Of a stretch of DNA of 64,000 nucleotides, positions 24,476 through 32,828 are shown in pieces. The notes below the pieces were generated by a model. The model saw only the letters and a list, made by a program, of their open reading frames with translations, made no database searches and was not told the DNA's origin. The stretch comes from an uncultured Bacteroidota bacterium (lineage in GTDB: Bacteria; Bacteroidota; Bacteroidia; Bacteroidales; P3). The translations under genes were made by a program, and so were the position numbers. The DNA lies in NCBI GenBank assembly GCA_902775135.1, contig CACYKY010000005.1, positions 1 to 64,000 of the forward strand, read 5' to 3'. How positions within the stretch are numbered: the stretch's first letter is position 1; each line of letters starts with the position of its first letter.

Positions 24476-27105
24476 AAAAGATATTTCCTCTGTTGATGGG
24501 TCTGGTGCTGTTGGCTTCGTGCCACCGCGACCCGCATTTTATCACAGATAAGGACTATCGTGCCGAGGTGCACGAGGATTTCGAAGGCCGCATGGCGGAG
24601 TTCCCGATGCTGGATGTGCGGTTGGACACGCTGAGCGCCATGGAGCGCGAAGCCATGGAGTTCCTCTATGCCTATATGCCGCTGAGCGACCTGGCCGACT
24701 ATGAGCCGTCGTTCTACCTGCAGCAGGTGCGCTACGCCTTCAAGGTGCGCGAGGAGATGCCGTGGGGCAAGGACATCCCCGAGGATGTCTTCCGCCACTT
24801 CGTGCTGGTGTACCGCGTGAACAATGAGAACCTCGACACCGCCCGCATGGTGTTCTTCCGCGAGCTGAAGGAGCGAGTGAAAGGGATGACCATCGAGGAG
24901 GCTGCCCTTGAGGTGAACCACTGGTGCCACGAGCATGTGGCCTACCGCGCCAGCGACAGCCGCACGTCGGCCCCGCTGGCCACCATGCGAACCTCACTGG
25001 GCCGCTGCGGCGAGGAAAGCACCTTCACAGTCACGGCTATGCGCGCCGTGGGCATCCCTGCCCGCCAGTGCTATACACCCCGATGGGCACATTGCGACGA
25101 CAATCACGCATGGGTAGAAGTATTTGTCAATGGCGAATGGAAGTTCCTGGGTGCCTGCGAGCCTGACCCGCGGCTGAACATGGGCTGGTTCTCCGTGCCG
25201 AGCACGCGCTGCATGATGGTACACACTAAGGCCTTCGGCAAGTATAAAGGCGATGAAGAGGTGGTAAAGCAAACCCCGCTCTTCAGCGAGCTCAACCTGC
25301 TGTCGCACTATGCCCCCACGCGTAAAGTCACCGTCACCGTGCAGGACGAGAACGGTTTACCCCTCAAGGCTCAGGTGAAGTTCAAACTCTACAACTATGC
25401 TGAGTATTATACACTTGCTACAATAGTCACCAATGCCGATGGCGAAGCATCGCTGACCACCGGCCTCGGCGACCTGCTCATCTGGGCCGCCGATGGAGAG
25501 CGCTATGCATTCGAAAAACTGGATGTGCGCCAAGACAGCACTTTGACCCTGACCATCCCCAATAATTTCAATTTTCAACTTTCAATTTTCAATTTAGAGA
25601 TGGTTCCGCCTGTGGCCGGCGACCCCAAGGTAGTGGCTACCGAGGAGGAAACCGCCGCCAACGCCAAGCGTCTGGCCTACGAGGACTCGCTGCGCAACGC
25701 CTATACCGCCACCTTCCCCACCAAGGAGAACTACAAGCAGTTGATGAAGCCCAATCCCAACCTCACCGACGAGCAGGCTTGGGAGATTATCCGTAAGAGC
25801 GAGGGCAACTATGCAGAGATAATCAGGTTCCTTGATAACCACGCGGAAGAGGATTTGATAGCGATAACACATTGGACATGTATCTGCGAAGATAGTCCCA
25901 TGTGGTCCGATTCTTGCAGCTACCTATACGACTACCTTTGCACGTTCAGCGACAAGGATCTGCGCGACATCACCGCCAACGTATTGGAAGCACATTGGAC
26001 AGTGCCTCCTATAAATCCTTGGTCAAAAGAGTATTCACTTTACAAGAAAGGCATTTTGCCCGCCCGCATCAGCAACGAGATGGTGCGCCCCTACCGCGAG
26101 GAGCTCTCCTGCTTCAAAGGCATGACTGCCGAGGAAATACGACAGTGGACACTCGACAGCATCGTTGTTGACGACAGCAGCAACTACTACAACTGCCCCA
26201 TCTCTCCTGTAGGCGTCTACAAGATTCGCCGTGCTGACCGTCACAGCCGCGACATCTTCTTCGTGGCCGCCTGCCGTGCTGCAGGTATACCAGCTTATCT
26301 CGACAATGCCACCAACACCATATATGCTGCCGACGGGTCGAAGACGGTGTTCAGTAAAGTGGATTTCAACGATGACAATCATGCAGTAGATGTCAATAAG
26401 AAACAAGCAAAACTCACCCTTACCTATCATGGCAAGGAACCCGCCAAACCCGTCTACTGGCCGCACTTCACCTTGGCCAAGCTGGAGAATGGCGACCTGC
26501 GCACCTTCGACTTCGAGGACGATGCGCGCATGGCCAAGTTCCCCGCCACCATCGAGCTGGAGCCCGGCACCTACTGTCTCTCCACCGGCAACCGCTACCC
26601 CGACGGCGCCGTGCGTTCGCGCATGGAGTTCTTCGAGGTGAAGTCTGGTGAGCAGGTGACCAAGGAGATCGTCATCCTGCCCCTGTTGGCGCGCACTGAC
26701 GAGTTGGGCGTGGTGGACAAGAACATGGAGCTCTTCGACGGCGTGGCCCTGTGGGATTATGCTGGCGACGAGGGCTTGCTCTACGTCAACCTGGGCGAAT
26801 ACAGCGAACCCTCGAAGCATCTCATCGTAGAGCTGCGTCAGCTGCAGAAGGAGATGAAGGCCTGGGGAGGCATGACCTTCATGGTAGGGCCCGCCAGCAT
26901 CGGTATGACCGAGTGGAATCTTGTCAACACCGACTTCGCCTACCAGAAAGGCCAGCTGGAAGAACGCATTTGCGAGGCCTCCAAGCTGGACAAGGTGGAG
27001 TATCCTCTGGTGGCCCTGATAGATAAGGAAGGCTACATCCGCTACCACAGCACAGGCTACAAGATCGGCGTCATCGAGCAAGTGCTGAAAGCAGCCAAGA
27101 AATGA
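24472..27105 (+). CDS. Lipoprotein with tandem transglutaminase-like domains and thioredoxin-like end
   Basis: An 877-residue lipoprotein (lipobox LLASC, Cys17). The first transglutaminase-like domain (about 130-235) keeps Cys179 in GRCGEES, His212 in DDNHAWVEV and an acidic residue near 230-232. A beta-sandwich region follows. A second, related domain (about 520-650) keeps DDNHAVDV (His637) but has Arg590 where the catalytic cysteine should be, so it is probably inactive. The last 130 residues resemble a thioredoxin fold without the CxxC pair (LVALIDKEGYIRYHSTGY). It may process or bind peptides at the envelope; the substrate is unknown. Residues 364-377 come from a sequence like an intergenic repeat. 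Confidence 0.8.
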   Translation: MKKIFPLLMGLVLLASCHRDPHFITDKDYRAEVHEDFEGRMAEFPMLDVRLDTLSAMEREAMEFLYAYMPLSDLADYEPSFYLQQVRYAFKVREEMPWGKDIPEDVFRHFVLVYRVNNENLDTARMVFFRELKERVKGMTIEEAALEVNHWCHEHVAYRASDSRTSAPLATMRTSLGRCGEESTFTVTAMRAVGIPARQCYTPRWAHCDDNHAWVEVFVNGEWKFLGACEPDPRLNMGWFSVPSTRCMMVHTKAFGKYKGDEEVVKQTPLFSELNLLSHYAPTRKVTVTVQDENGLPLKAQVKFKLYNYAEYYTLATIVTNADGEASLTTGLGDLLIWAADGERYAFEKLDVRQDSTLTLTIPNNFNFQLSIFNLEMVPPVAGDPKVVATEEETAANAKRLAYEDSLRNAYTATFPTKENYKQLMKPNPNLTDEQAWEIIRKSEGNYAEIIRFLDNHAEEDLIAITHWTCICEDSPMWSDSCSYLYDYLCTFSDKDLRDITANVLEAHWTVPPINPWSKEYSLYKKGILPARISNEMVRPYREELSCFKGMTAEEIRQWTLDSIVVDDSSNYYNCPISPVGVYKIRRADRHSRDIFFVAACRAAGIPAYLDNATNTIYAADGSKTVFSKVDFNDDNHAVDVNKKQAKLTLTYHGKEPAKPVYWPHFTLAKLENGDLRTFDFEDDARMAKFPATIELEPGTYCLSTGNRYPDGAVRSRMEFFEVKSGEQVTKEIVILPLLARTDELGVVDKNMELFDGVALWDYAGDEGLLYVNLGEYSEPSKHLIVELRQLQKEMKAWGGMTFMVGPASIGMTEWNLVNTDFAYQKGQLEERICEASKLDKVEYPLVALIDKEGYIRYHSTGYKIGVIEQVLKAAKK

Positions 27106-27106
27106 A

Positions 27107-27137
27107 GAAGCCCGCCGAATGGCGGGCTTCTCTTTTA
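27107..27137. terminator. Bidirectional terminator between convergent genes
   Basis: A 10-bp stem, GAAGCCCGCC at 27107-27116 and GGCGGGCTTC at 27121-27130, loop GAAT, with a T-run to the right (TCTTTTA). It serves the transglutaminase-like gene and overlaps the glmS stop codon (27135), so it may end both transcripts. Confidence 0.85.
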
Positions 27138-28994
27138 TTCTACGGTAACCGATTTTGCCAGGTTTCGCGGCTGGTCGACGTTGCGGCCTTTGGCGGTGGC
27201 GATATAGTAGGCCAGCAGCTGCAGCGGGATGACCGACAGCAGGGGCACGAAGCAGTCGCGCGTGTCGGGGATGACGAAGCAGTAGTCGCTCATGTTCTTC
27301 ACCGTGGTGTCGCCTTCGGTGACCACAGAGATGATCTTGCCCTTGCGACTCTTGATCTCCTGGATGTTGCTGACAATCTTGTCGTACATGCCGCGCTTGG
27401 GGGCGATGAAGACCACGGGCATCTCCTCGTCGACGAGGGCGATGGGGCCGTGCTTCATCTCGGCGGCGGGATAACCCTCGGCATGGAGGTATGAGATCTC
27501 CTTCAGCTTCAGGGCGCCTTCGAGGGCCACAGGATAGTTGTATCCGCGGCCGAGGAAGATGAAGTTCTTGCAGTAGGTGAACATCTGCGCAAAGCGGTCG
27601 ATGTCCTTGTTGTTCTCCAAGGTCCACTGTATCTTGTCGGGAATCTGGTAGAGCTCGTCAACCAGCATGTGGAACATCTCGTCGCTGAGGGTGTGCTTTT
27701 CTTTGGCGATGGCAAGACCCAGCAGGCAGAGGGTGATGACCTGGCCGGTGAAGGCTTTGGTGGAGGCCACGCCGATCTCGGGACCCACATGCAGGTAGGT
27801 GCCGCTATGGGTGGCGCGGGCGATGCTGGAGCCGATGACGTTGCAGATGCCATAGAGGAAGGCCCCCTTCTGCTCGGCCAGCTGGATGGCTGCCAGCGTG
27901 TCGGCCGTCTCGCCGCTCTGGCTCACGGCGATGACCACATCGTCGGGATAGATGACGGGGTTGCGGTAGCGGAACTCCGAGGCGTACTCCACCTCGACAG
28001 GAATCTGGGCGGCCTCCTCGATGAAGTATTTGCCGATGAGGGCCGAGTGCCAGCTGGTGCCGCAGGCGCAGATGATGATGCGGCGTGCGTTGATGAATTT
28101 GTCCTTGTGGTCGATGATGCCGCTCAGCACCACGTCCTTGTTCTTCTTGTGCAGACGGCCTTTGATGCAGGTGCGCAGGGCGTTGGGCTGCTCCCAGATT
28201 TCCTTCAGCATGAAGTGGGGGAAGCCGCCCTTTTCCAGCTCGTCGAGCGAGAGGCTCAGGGTGTGCATCTCGGGAGTCTGGTGGACGTTGCTGAGGTTGA
28301 CGATGTCAATCTTGCCGCTGCGGTCCATGTAGGCAATCTCCTCGTCCTTGAGGTAGATGACCTGCTTGGTGTATTCCACGATGGGGGTGGCGTCGGAGCC
28401 GAGGTAGAACTCTTTCTGTCCGCGGGCGTCGGTACCCACTCCGATGACCAGGGGGCTGCCTTTGCGGGCGCACACCAGCTGGTCGGGGTGCTTCTTCTCC
28501 AGAATGGCGATGGCATAGGCGCCGATGACGTTCTTCAGCGCACGCTGCACGGCGGTGAACAAGCTGCATTTGCCTTTCTTCTGCGTGTATTCAATCAACT
28601 GCACCAGCACCTCGGTGTCGGTCTCGCTGCAGAACTCGTAGCCTTCCTTTTCGAGCATGGCGCGCAGGGTCTTGTAGTTCTCGATGATGCCGTTGTGCAC
28701 CAGCGAGAGGTTGCCGCTCTGACTCAGGTGGGGATGGGCGTTGACGGTGTTGGGCTCGCCGTGGGTGGCCCAGCGGGTGTGGGCGATGCCGATGGTGCCG
28801 CTCACATCTTTGTTGGCGCATTTGTCCTCCAAGGCTGCCACTTTGCCGGTGGCTTTGTAGATGTTGAGGTCGCCTTTGGCGTTGATCATACTGACGCCGG
28901 CCGAGTCGTAGCCGCGATATTCCAATCGATGAAGACCCTTTATCAGAATGGGGTAAGCTTCCTGCTCACCGATGTATCCTACTATTCCGCACAT
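27135..28994 (-). CDS. glmS: Glutamine-fructose-6-phosphate aminotransferase
   Basis: A 619-residue enzyme making glucosamine-6-phosphate for peptidoglycan and lipid A. The N-terminal glutaminase uses Cys2 (MCGIVGYIG) and shows HRLEYRGYDSAGV, HTRWATHG and SGNLSLVHNGIIENY. Two SIS sugar-binding domains follow (about 290-610; CGTSWHSALIG, SQSGETADT) and it closes LAKSVTVE. The start at 28994 leaves the Cys in place after removal of Met. A glmS ribozyme is not expected in this phylum and none was seen in the leader. A promoter lies at 29032-29063. Confidence 0.97.
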   Translation of the reverse strand: MCGIVGYIGEQEAYPILIKGLHRLEYRGYDSAGVSMINAKGDLNIYKATGKVAALEDKCANKDVSGTIGIAHTRWATHGEPNTVNAHPHLSQSGNLSLVHNGIIENYKTLRAMLEKEGYEFCSETDTEVLVQLIEYTQKKGKCSLFTAVQRALKNVIGAYAIAILEKKHPDQLVCARKGSPLVIGVGTDARGQKEFYLGSDATPIVEYTKQVIYLKDEEIAYMDRSGKIDIVNLSNVHQTPEMHTLSLSLDELEKGGFPHFMLKEIWEQPNALRTCIKGRLHKKNKDVVLSGIIDHKDKFINARRIIICACGTSWHSALIGKYFIEEAAQIPVEVEYASEFRYRNPVIYPDDVVIAVSQSGETADTLAAIQLAEQKGAFLYGICNVIGSSIARATHSGTYLHVGPEIGVASTKAFTGQVITLCLLGLAIAKEKHTLSDEMFHMLVDELYQIPDKIQWTLENNKDIDRFAQMFTYCKNFIFLGRGYNYPVALEGALKLKEISYLHAEGYPAAEMKHGPIALVDEEMPVVFIAPKRGMYDKIVSNIQEIKSRKGKIISVVTEGDTTVKNMSDYCFVIPDTRDCFVPLLSVIPLQLLAYYIATAKGRNVDQPRNLAKSVTVE

Positions 28995-29031
28995 AATACT
29001 ATGTATGTTTGTTTGACGATAAATTAATTTG

Positions 29032-29063
29032 CAAAAATACGAATAATTATTGAAACGACAAAA
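29032..29063 (-). promoter_or_regulatory. Promoter of glmS
   Basis: Minus-strand TATTTTTG (29032-29039) with TTTTG (plus 29059-29063) 19 bases upstream. It is 38 bases from the glmS ATG. Confidence 0.75.
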
Positions 29064-29077
29064 TAAAAAATATAAAA

Positions 29078-29110
29078 AACAAAGGTGCTCCTTTCGGGAA
29101 CACCTTTGTT
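29078..29110 (-). terminator. Rho-independent terminator of the vor operon
   Basis: Arms AACAAAGGTG (29078-29087) and CACCTTTGTT (29101-29110) form a 10-bp stem, with an inner TCC/GGA pair. On the minus strand a T-rich tail follows, so it ends the ferredoxin oxidoreductase operon 20 bases after the stop at 29131. Confidence 0.85.
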
Positions 29111-29130
29111 CTGTGTAAGGCAGGGGCTGA

Positions 29131-29682
29131 TTACAGCACCTGGACGGGCTCGATGATGCCCTTGCCGATCTCGATAGCTTCCTCGTTCTGGGGAATGAGG
29201 TTCCAGTGGCGCTGGGGCAGGGAGTGCTCGAGGCCTTCGTGGATGTACTGCTTGTCGACAATGGGTTTCAGCTTCAGGAAGCCGCCGAGGACCACCATGT
29301 TGAAGACCTTGCTGATGCCGAGCTCCTGGGCTTTGGCGGTAGCGGCGATCTTGTAGATGTTGATGTCCTTGCGGGTGGGCTCGTGGGTGATGCCGTTGGG
29401 GTCGTAGATGAGGTAACCGCCGGGCTTCACGCTGCTCTCAAACTTGTCCAGCGACTGCTGGTTGAGGATGATGGCAGTATCGAACTGGTTGATGATGGGC
29501 GAGCTGATGCGCTCGTCGCTGATGATGACGGAGACGTTGGCGGTACCGCCGCGCATCTCGGGGCCGTAGCTGGGCATCCAGCTGACCTCTTTGTCCTGCA
29601 TGACGCCGGAGTAGGCAAGAATCTTACCCATGGAAAGGACGCCCTGTCCACCAAAGCCGGCTATGATGATTTCTTCAGTCAT
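29131..29682 (-). CDS. 2-oxoacid:ferredoxin oxidoreductase, gamma subunit
   Basis: A 183-residue subunit with the family start EEIIIAGFGGQGVLSMGKIL and WMPSYGPEMRGGTANVSVIIS, which help form the coenzyme A and thiamine diphosphate site. It belongs to the four-subunit complex encoded by the three genes upstream on the same strand. The complex oxidises branched-chain 2-oxoacids or 2-oxoglutarate to acyl-CoA and reduces ferredoxin. The ATG at 29682 follows leader repeat copy 2. It is the last gene of the operon. Confidence 0.9.
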   Translation of the reverse strand: MTEEIIIAGFGGQGVLSMGKILAYSGVMQDKEVSWMPSYGPEMRGGTANVSVIISDERISSPIINQFDTAIILNQQSLDKFESSVKPGGYLIYDPNGITHEPTRKDINIYKIAATAKAQELGISKVFNMVVLGGFLKLKPIVDKQYIHEGLEHSLPQRHWNLIPQNEEAIEIGKGIIEPVQVL

Positions 29683-29690
29683 TTCTATTA

Positions 29691-29776
29691 TTGTTTGATT
29701 GTTTGATTGTTTGATTGTTTGAGTATTGACTGCGCAAGCCACTCAGGCATTAACGCAATCAAGCATTCAAGCATTC
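29691..29776 (-). repeat. Leader repeat element, copy 2
   Basis: About 85 bp between the beta and gamma subunit genes, near-identical to copy 1 at 17851-17939, including CAAGCCACTCAGGCATTAAC on the plus strand and four octamers of type TTGTTTGA next to the downstream start codon. Confidence 0.85.
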
Positions 29777-29778
29777 GT

Positions 29779-30627
29779 TTATTGCATAACGGTCAGCGGG
29801 TGATCCAGAACCAGACGGTTGGCGTCGATGCCCTCGACAATCTTGCCGTCGACTTTGATGTCGCCGATGGGGTAGTTGGGCATCATGTTGTCTTCCATCC
29901 ACTTGTTGGCGGCCACGGGGGTCATCTTCCAGCCGGAGTTGCAGTTGGAGAGGATCTCGACGAAGGAGAGGCCTTTCTTCAGTTTCTGGTTCTCGAAGGC
30001 TTTGCGGATAGCGGCTTTGGCCTTGCGCACGGCGGCGGGGTTCTGCACGCTCTGGCGGGTCACGTAGTAGGTGCCGGGCAGGGTGGAGAGGAGCTCAGTC
30101 ATGCGGAGGGGATAGCCGTTGAGGTCCACGCGGCGGCCGTAGGGGGTCGTGGCGCTGCGCATGCCCACGAGGGTGGTGGGGGCCATCTGGCCGCCGGTCA
30201 TACCGTAGATACCGTTGTTGACGAAGATCATGGTCATGTTCTCGCCACGGTTGGCGGCATGGATGGTCTCGGCGGTACCGATAGCGGCGAGGTCACCGTC
30301 GCCCTGATAGGTGAACACGAAGGTGTCGGGGTTGAGGCGCTTGATGGCGGTGGCAACTGCGGGAGCGCGGCCGTGGGCGGCCTCCTGGAAGTCGACATCG
30401 AAATAGTTGTAGGCCAGAACGGAGCATCCCACGGGGCTCACGCCCACGACGTTGTCCTGGATGCCCATCTCGTCGATAACCTCGGCGATGAGGCGGTGGG
30501 TGGTGCCGTGGCCGCAGCCGGGGCAGTAGTGCATGACGGCGTCGGTCAGCACTTTGGTGCGGGTGTACACCTCTTCGTAACCCTGATTGAGCAGCTCTTG
30601 TCTGCGTGCTTCCATATCTTTATTCAT
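29779..30627 (-). CDS. 2-oxoacid:ferredoxin oxidoreductase, beta (thiamine diphosphate) subunit
   Basis: A 282-residue subunit that binds thiamine diphosphate. Visible motifs are HYCPGCGHGTTHRL, VSPVGCSVLAYNY, and the cofactor motif GDGDLAAIGTAETIHAANRG with the NNGIYGMTGGQ end. It pairs with the alpha subunit encoded upstream. The start at 30627 (MNKDME) was chosen; an ATG at 30614 (MEARR) is also possible. Leader repeat elements lie on both sides, which is unusual inside an operon. Confidence 0.9.
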   Translation of the reverse strand: MNKDMEARRQELLNQGYEEVYTRTKVLTDAVMHYCPGCGHGTTHRLIAEVIDEMGIQDNVVGVSPVGCSVLAYNYFDVDFQEAAHGRAPAVATAIKRLNPDTFVFTYQGDGDLAAIGTAETIHAANRGENMTMIFVNNGIYGMTGGQMAPTTLVGMRSATTPYGRRVDLNGYPLRMTELLSTLPGTYYVTRQSVQNPAAVRKAKAAIRKAFENQKLKKGLSFVEILSNCNSGWKMTPVAANKWMEDNMMPNYPIGDIKVDGKIVEGIDANRLVLDHPLTVMQ

Positions 30628-30638
30628 ATTTTCTTCTA

Positions 30639-30724
30639 TTGTTTGATTGTTTGATTGTTTGATTGTTTGAATATTGGGTTGCGTTAGCACTCAAGCATTC
30701 ACACATTCAAACATTCAAGCATTT
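30639..30724 (-). repeat. Leader repeat element, copy 3
   Basis: Between the alpha and beta subunit genes. The octamer part (TTGTTTGA repeated) equals copy 2; the distal block is more diverged (GCGTTAGCACTCAAGCATTC) than in copies 1 and 2. Its far end overlaps the stop region of the alpha gene by a base or two. Confidence 0.8.
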
Positions 30725-31805
30725 ATTTAATGATTTTGTTTTCAAGAGCCTCCAGGACCTCGCCGGGAGTGGGGATGATACCGCCGAAGCGGCCGAAGTG
30801 CTCGGTCTTCACACCGCACTCGGTGGCCAGGCGCACGTCCTCGATCATCTGGCCGGCGCTCATCTCAACGCAGAGGATACCCTTTACGCGTTTGGCGACT
30901 TCGGCCAGCTGCTTGGTCGGGAAGGGGAAGAGGGTGATGAGGCGGAACAGACCCACCTTGATGCCTTTCTCGCGGGCCATCTGCATGGCCTTCATGGCGA
31001 TGCGGCTGCTCGAACCGTAGGCCACGATGATGTAGTCGGCGTCCTCGCAGTTCAGGGCCTCGAAGCGCACCTCTTTCTCTTTCATCTCGGCATACTTGGC
31101 CTGCAGCTTGTGGTTGAACACTTCCTGGCGGGCGCTGTCGAGCTCAAGGCTGGTGATGATGTTGTGGTTGCGGGTGGCAGGCTTGCCCCAGGTGCCCCAG
31201 GGGGCGTTCTTGCGGCGCTCCTCCTCGGTCCAACGGGCCACGTTGTCGCGGGTGTAGAGTTTCTCCATGCACTGTCCGATGGCACCGTCGCTGAGGATCA
31301 GCACGGGGTTGCGATACTTGAAGGCGATGTCCCAAGCGTCGAACACGAAGTCGTACATCTCCTGCACCGAGGCGGGGGCGAGGGTGTAGAGCTGGTAGTC
31401 ACCGTGACCGCCGCCCTTCACGCTCTGGAAGTAGTCGCTCTGCGAGGGCTGGATGGTGCCCAATCCGGGACCGCCGCGCATCACGTTGACAACCAGGCAG
31501 GGAATCTCGGCACCGGCCAGGTAGGTCAGGCCTTCCTGCATCAGCGAGATTCCGGGGCTGGAGCTCGAGGTGGCCACTTTCTTGCCGGTGGCGGCGCCGC
31601 CGTAGACCATGTTGATCGAGGCGACCTCGCTCTCGGCCTGCAGCACGGTCATGCCGGTGGTCTCCCACGGCTTCTCGGCCATCAGGGTTTCCATTACTTC
31701 GCTCTGCGGGGTGATGGGATAGCCGAAGTATCCGTCACATCCGCTGGCAATCATTGCGCGGGCAATAGCTTCATTGCCCTTCATCAGTTGAAGTTCTCTT
31801 GCCAT
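30723..31805 (-). CDS. vorB: 2-oxoacid:ferredoxin oxidoreductase, alpha subunit (VorB-type)
   Basis: A 360-residue subunit of the type annotated as 3-methyl-2-oxobutanoate dehydrogenase VorB. It starts RELQLMKGNEAIARAMI and shows GYPITPQSEVMETL, TSSSSPGISLMQEG, MRGGPGLGTIQPSQSDY and FGRFGGIIPTPGEVLEAL. It carries the pyrimidine part of the thiamine diphosphate pocket. Whether the real substrate is a branched-chain oxoacid or 2-oxoglutarate cannot be decided from sequence. The ferredoxin gene precedes it by 24 bases. Confidence 0.9.
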   Translation of the reverse strand: MARELQLMKGNEAIARAMIASGCDGYFGYPITPQSEVMETLMAEKPWETTGMTVLQAESEVASINMVYGGAATGKKVATSSSSPGISLMQEGLTYLAGAEIPCLVVNVMRGGPGLGTIQPSQSDYFQSVKGGGHGDYQLYTLAPASVQEMYDFVFDAWDIAFKYRNPVLILSDGAIGQCMEKLYTRDNVARWTEEERRKNAPWGTWGKPATRNHNIITSLELDSARQEVFNHKLQAKYAEMKEKEVRFEALNCEDADYIIVAYGSSSRIAMKAMQMAREKGIKVGLFRLITLFPFPTKQLAEVAKRVKGILCVEMSAGQMIEDVRLATECGVKTEHFGRFGGIIPTPGEVLEALENKIIK

Positions 31806-31829
31806 AGTATTCCTTTCTTTCTTTTTCGT

Positions 31830-32048
31830 TTAGATTTTTTTCTTGTAAACGGAGATCACGCCGTCGGGGCACACCATGGCGCAGCTGGCGCAGCCAATGC
31901 AACTGTCGTTGACGGTATGGGTGAAGTTGTAACCCTTGCCGTTTACTTCTTTCGACAACTCGATGCACTTCATCGGGCACACGGGTACGCAGACTCCGCA
32001 GCCTTTGCAATGCTCGGTATCGATAATGATTTGTCCTTTAAATGCCAT
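31830..32048 (-). CDS. 2[4Fe-4S] ferredoxin subunit of 2-oxoacid oxidoreductase
   Basis: A 72-residue ferredoxin with two four-cysteine clusters: C14-x2-C17-x2-C20-x3-C24 in HCKGCGVCVPVCP, and CIGCASCAMVCP. It is the delta subunit that takes electrons from the alpha/beta core. It is the first gene of the leftward four-gene operon, with a promoter at 32104-32111. Confidence 0.93.
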   Translation of the reverse strand: MAFKGQIIIDTEHCKGCGVCVPVCPMKCIELSKEVNGKGYNFTHTVNDSCIGCASCAMVCPDGVISVYKKKI

Positions 32049-32103
32049 AATTTTAATGTTATAAGATTAATATAAATTAAGTTTTCCAACCAATAATTGC
32101 CTG

Positions 32104-32111
32104 CAAAGATA
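32104..32111 (-). promoter_or_regulatory. -7 box of the vor operon
   Basis: TATCTTTG on the minus strand, 55 bases before the ferredoxin ATG. It is in an AT-rich stretch; a -33 element is not clear. Confidence 0.6.
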
Positions 32112-32388
32112 CGAAAAAAAAACCATACGCTCACCAAAAATGGTGAAAATATTTTCATCTGCGATGTAACGTGCTGGTTGATAACATCCTGCGTCGGTTG
32201 GATTTCTGCGCGGTGTGCTCTCGGGGAAGCGTGGGGTTCCGTCTGCATTCCGTCTGCATTGTGTCCGACGCTCCTGAGCGTGACGGTCGCCCCAAGGGCT
32301 AATCCACTACCTGATATTCCCATCCGTTTTTCTTCCATTTGTCACCTATTTAGTTACACTTACTTTTGTAAGAGAAGATAAGGAGAAG

Positions 32389-32421
32389 AGTAGGAGAGGA
32401 GTAGGAGAGGAGTAAGAGGGG
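32389..32421 (+). repeat. Tandem 11-bp purine-rich repeat
   Basis: AGTAGGAGAGG at 32389-32399 and 32400-32410, exact, then an imperfect third unit (32411-32421). The plus strand is nearly all purine from about 32370 to 32425. Confidence 0.8.
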
Positions 32422-32505
32422 GTGCGGCCTTGATGCTGATTTATAGTAAGTTAGGTGTAGGTATGCTTGTAATGCACTGTGTGATAGGTTTTTATGGTTG
32501 TTTTT

Positions 32506-32541
32506 GGGGGTGTTTTGGGGTGGTTTCCGGGGTGGAAGGGG
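32506..32541 (+). other. Potential G-quadruplex
   Basis: Four runs of at least four G (32506-32510, 32517-32520, 32529-32532, 32538-32541) separated by loops of 5 to 8 bases, followed by GGG at 32545. It lies upstream of the promoter at 32699. Confidence 0.55.
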
Positions 32542-32698
32542 AGAGGGTCGGAAAAATGGCAAGTGGATAATTTTATTGGACACTTTTGCCCGTCGCCGGT
32601 GCCGAAAAAAAACATCCGGCGGAGCGGATGGCGGGGGGGGGCAGGGCGGCAATCAGACCCCTTCCCCGATAAGAAGCACCGACGAGATGGGGGGGGGA

Positions 32699-32730
32699 TT
32701 TTGCCGTATTGGAAATTTTTAGTAATTTTG
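32699..32730 (+). promoter_or_regulatory. Promoter flanked by a nine-G tract
   Basis: TTTTG at 32699-32703 and TAATTTTG at 32723-32730 are 19 bases apart. A run of nine G (32689-32697) ends two bases before the -33 element. The leader to the ATG at 32829 is about 90 bases. Confidence 0.75.
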
Positions 32731-32828
32731 CACCGTCAAACCGACAGGGTTGAAAACGTGGACAAAAGGGTTCTGGCCATGTTGGATACCCAAAGCGAAT
32801 TTGCAGAACCCACCCCGGTGTAGTGCCT

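Larger units (their letters stand above)
32112..32828. other. Non-coding G-rich region with repeats and a rightward promoter
   Basis: About 700 bases without a convincing gene. It holds a small hairpin (ACGCTC/GAGCGT, 32269-32282), three 11-bp purine-rich tandem repeats (32389-32421), a run of four G-tracts able to form a G-quadruplex (32506-32541), two runs of nine G (32633-32641, 32689-32697) and a rightward promoter (32699-32730). Open frames across it have low-complexity or unconvincing translations. Confidence 0.7.

Noticed and set aside
27669..29027. Plus-strand long frame opposite glmS
   Set aside because: Composition-driven shadow of a highly conserved gene; no promoter on that strand.
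28995..29077. glmS ribozyme upstream of glmS
   Set aside because: The leader is short and AT-rich with no ribozyme core, and this ribozyme is mainly found in Firmicutes.
32494..32823. A 109-codon plus-strand frame across the G-rich region
   Set aside because: Its translation is low complexity and it contains the promoter and both nine-G tracts; no family features.
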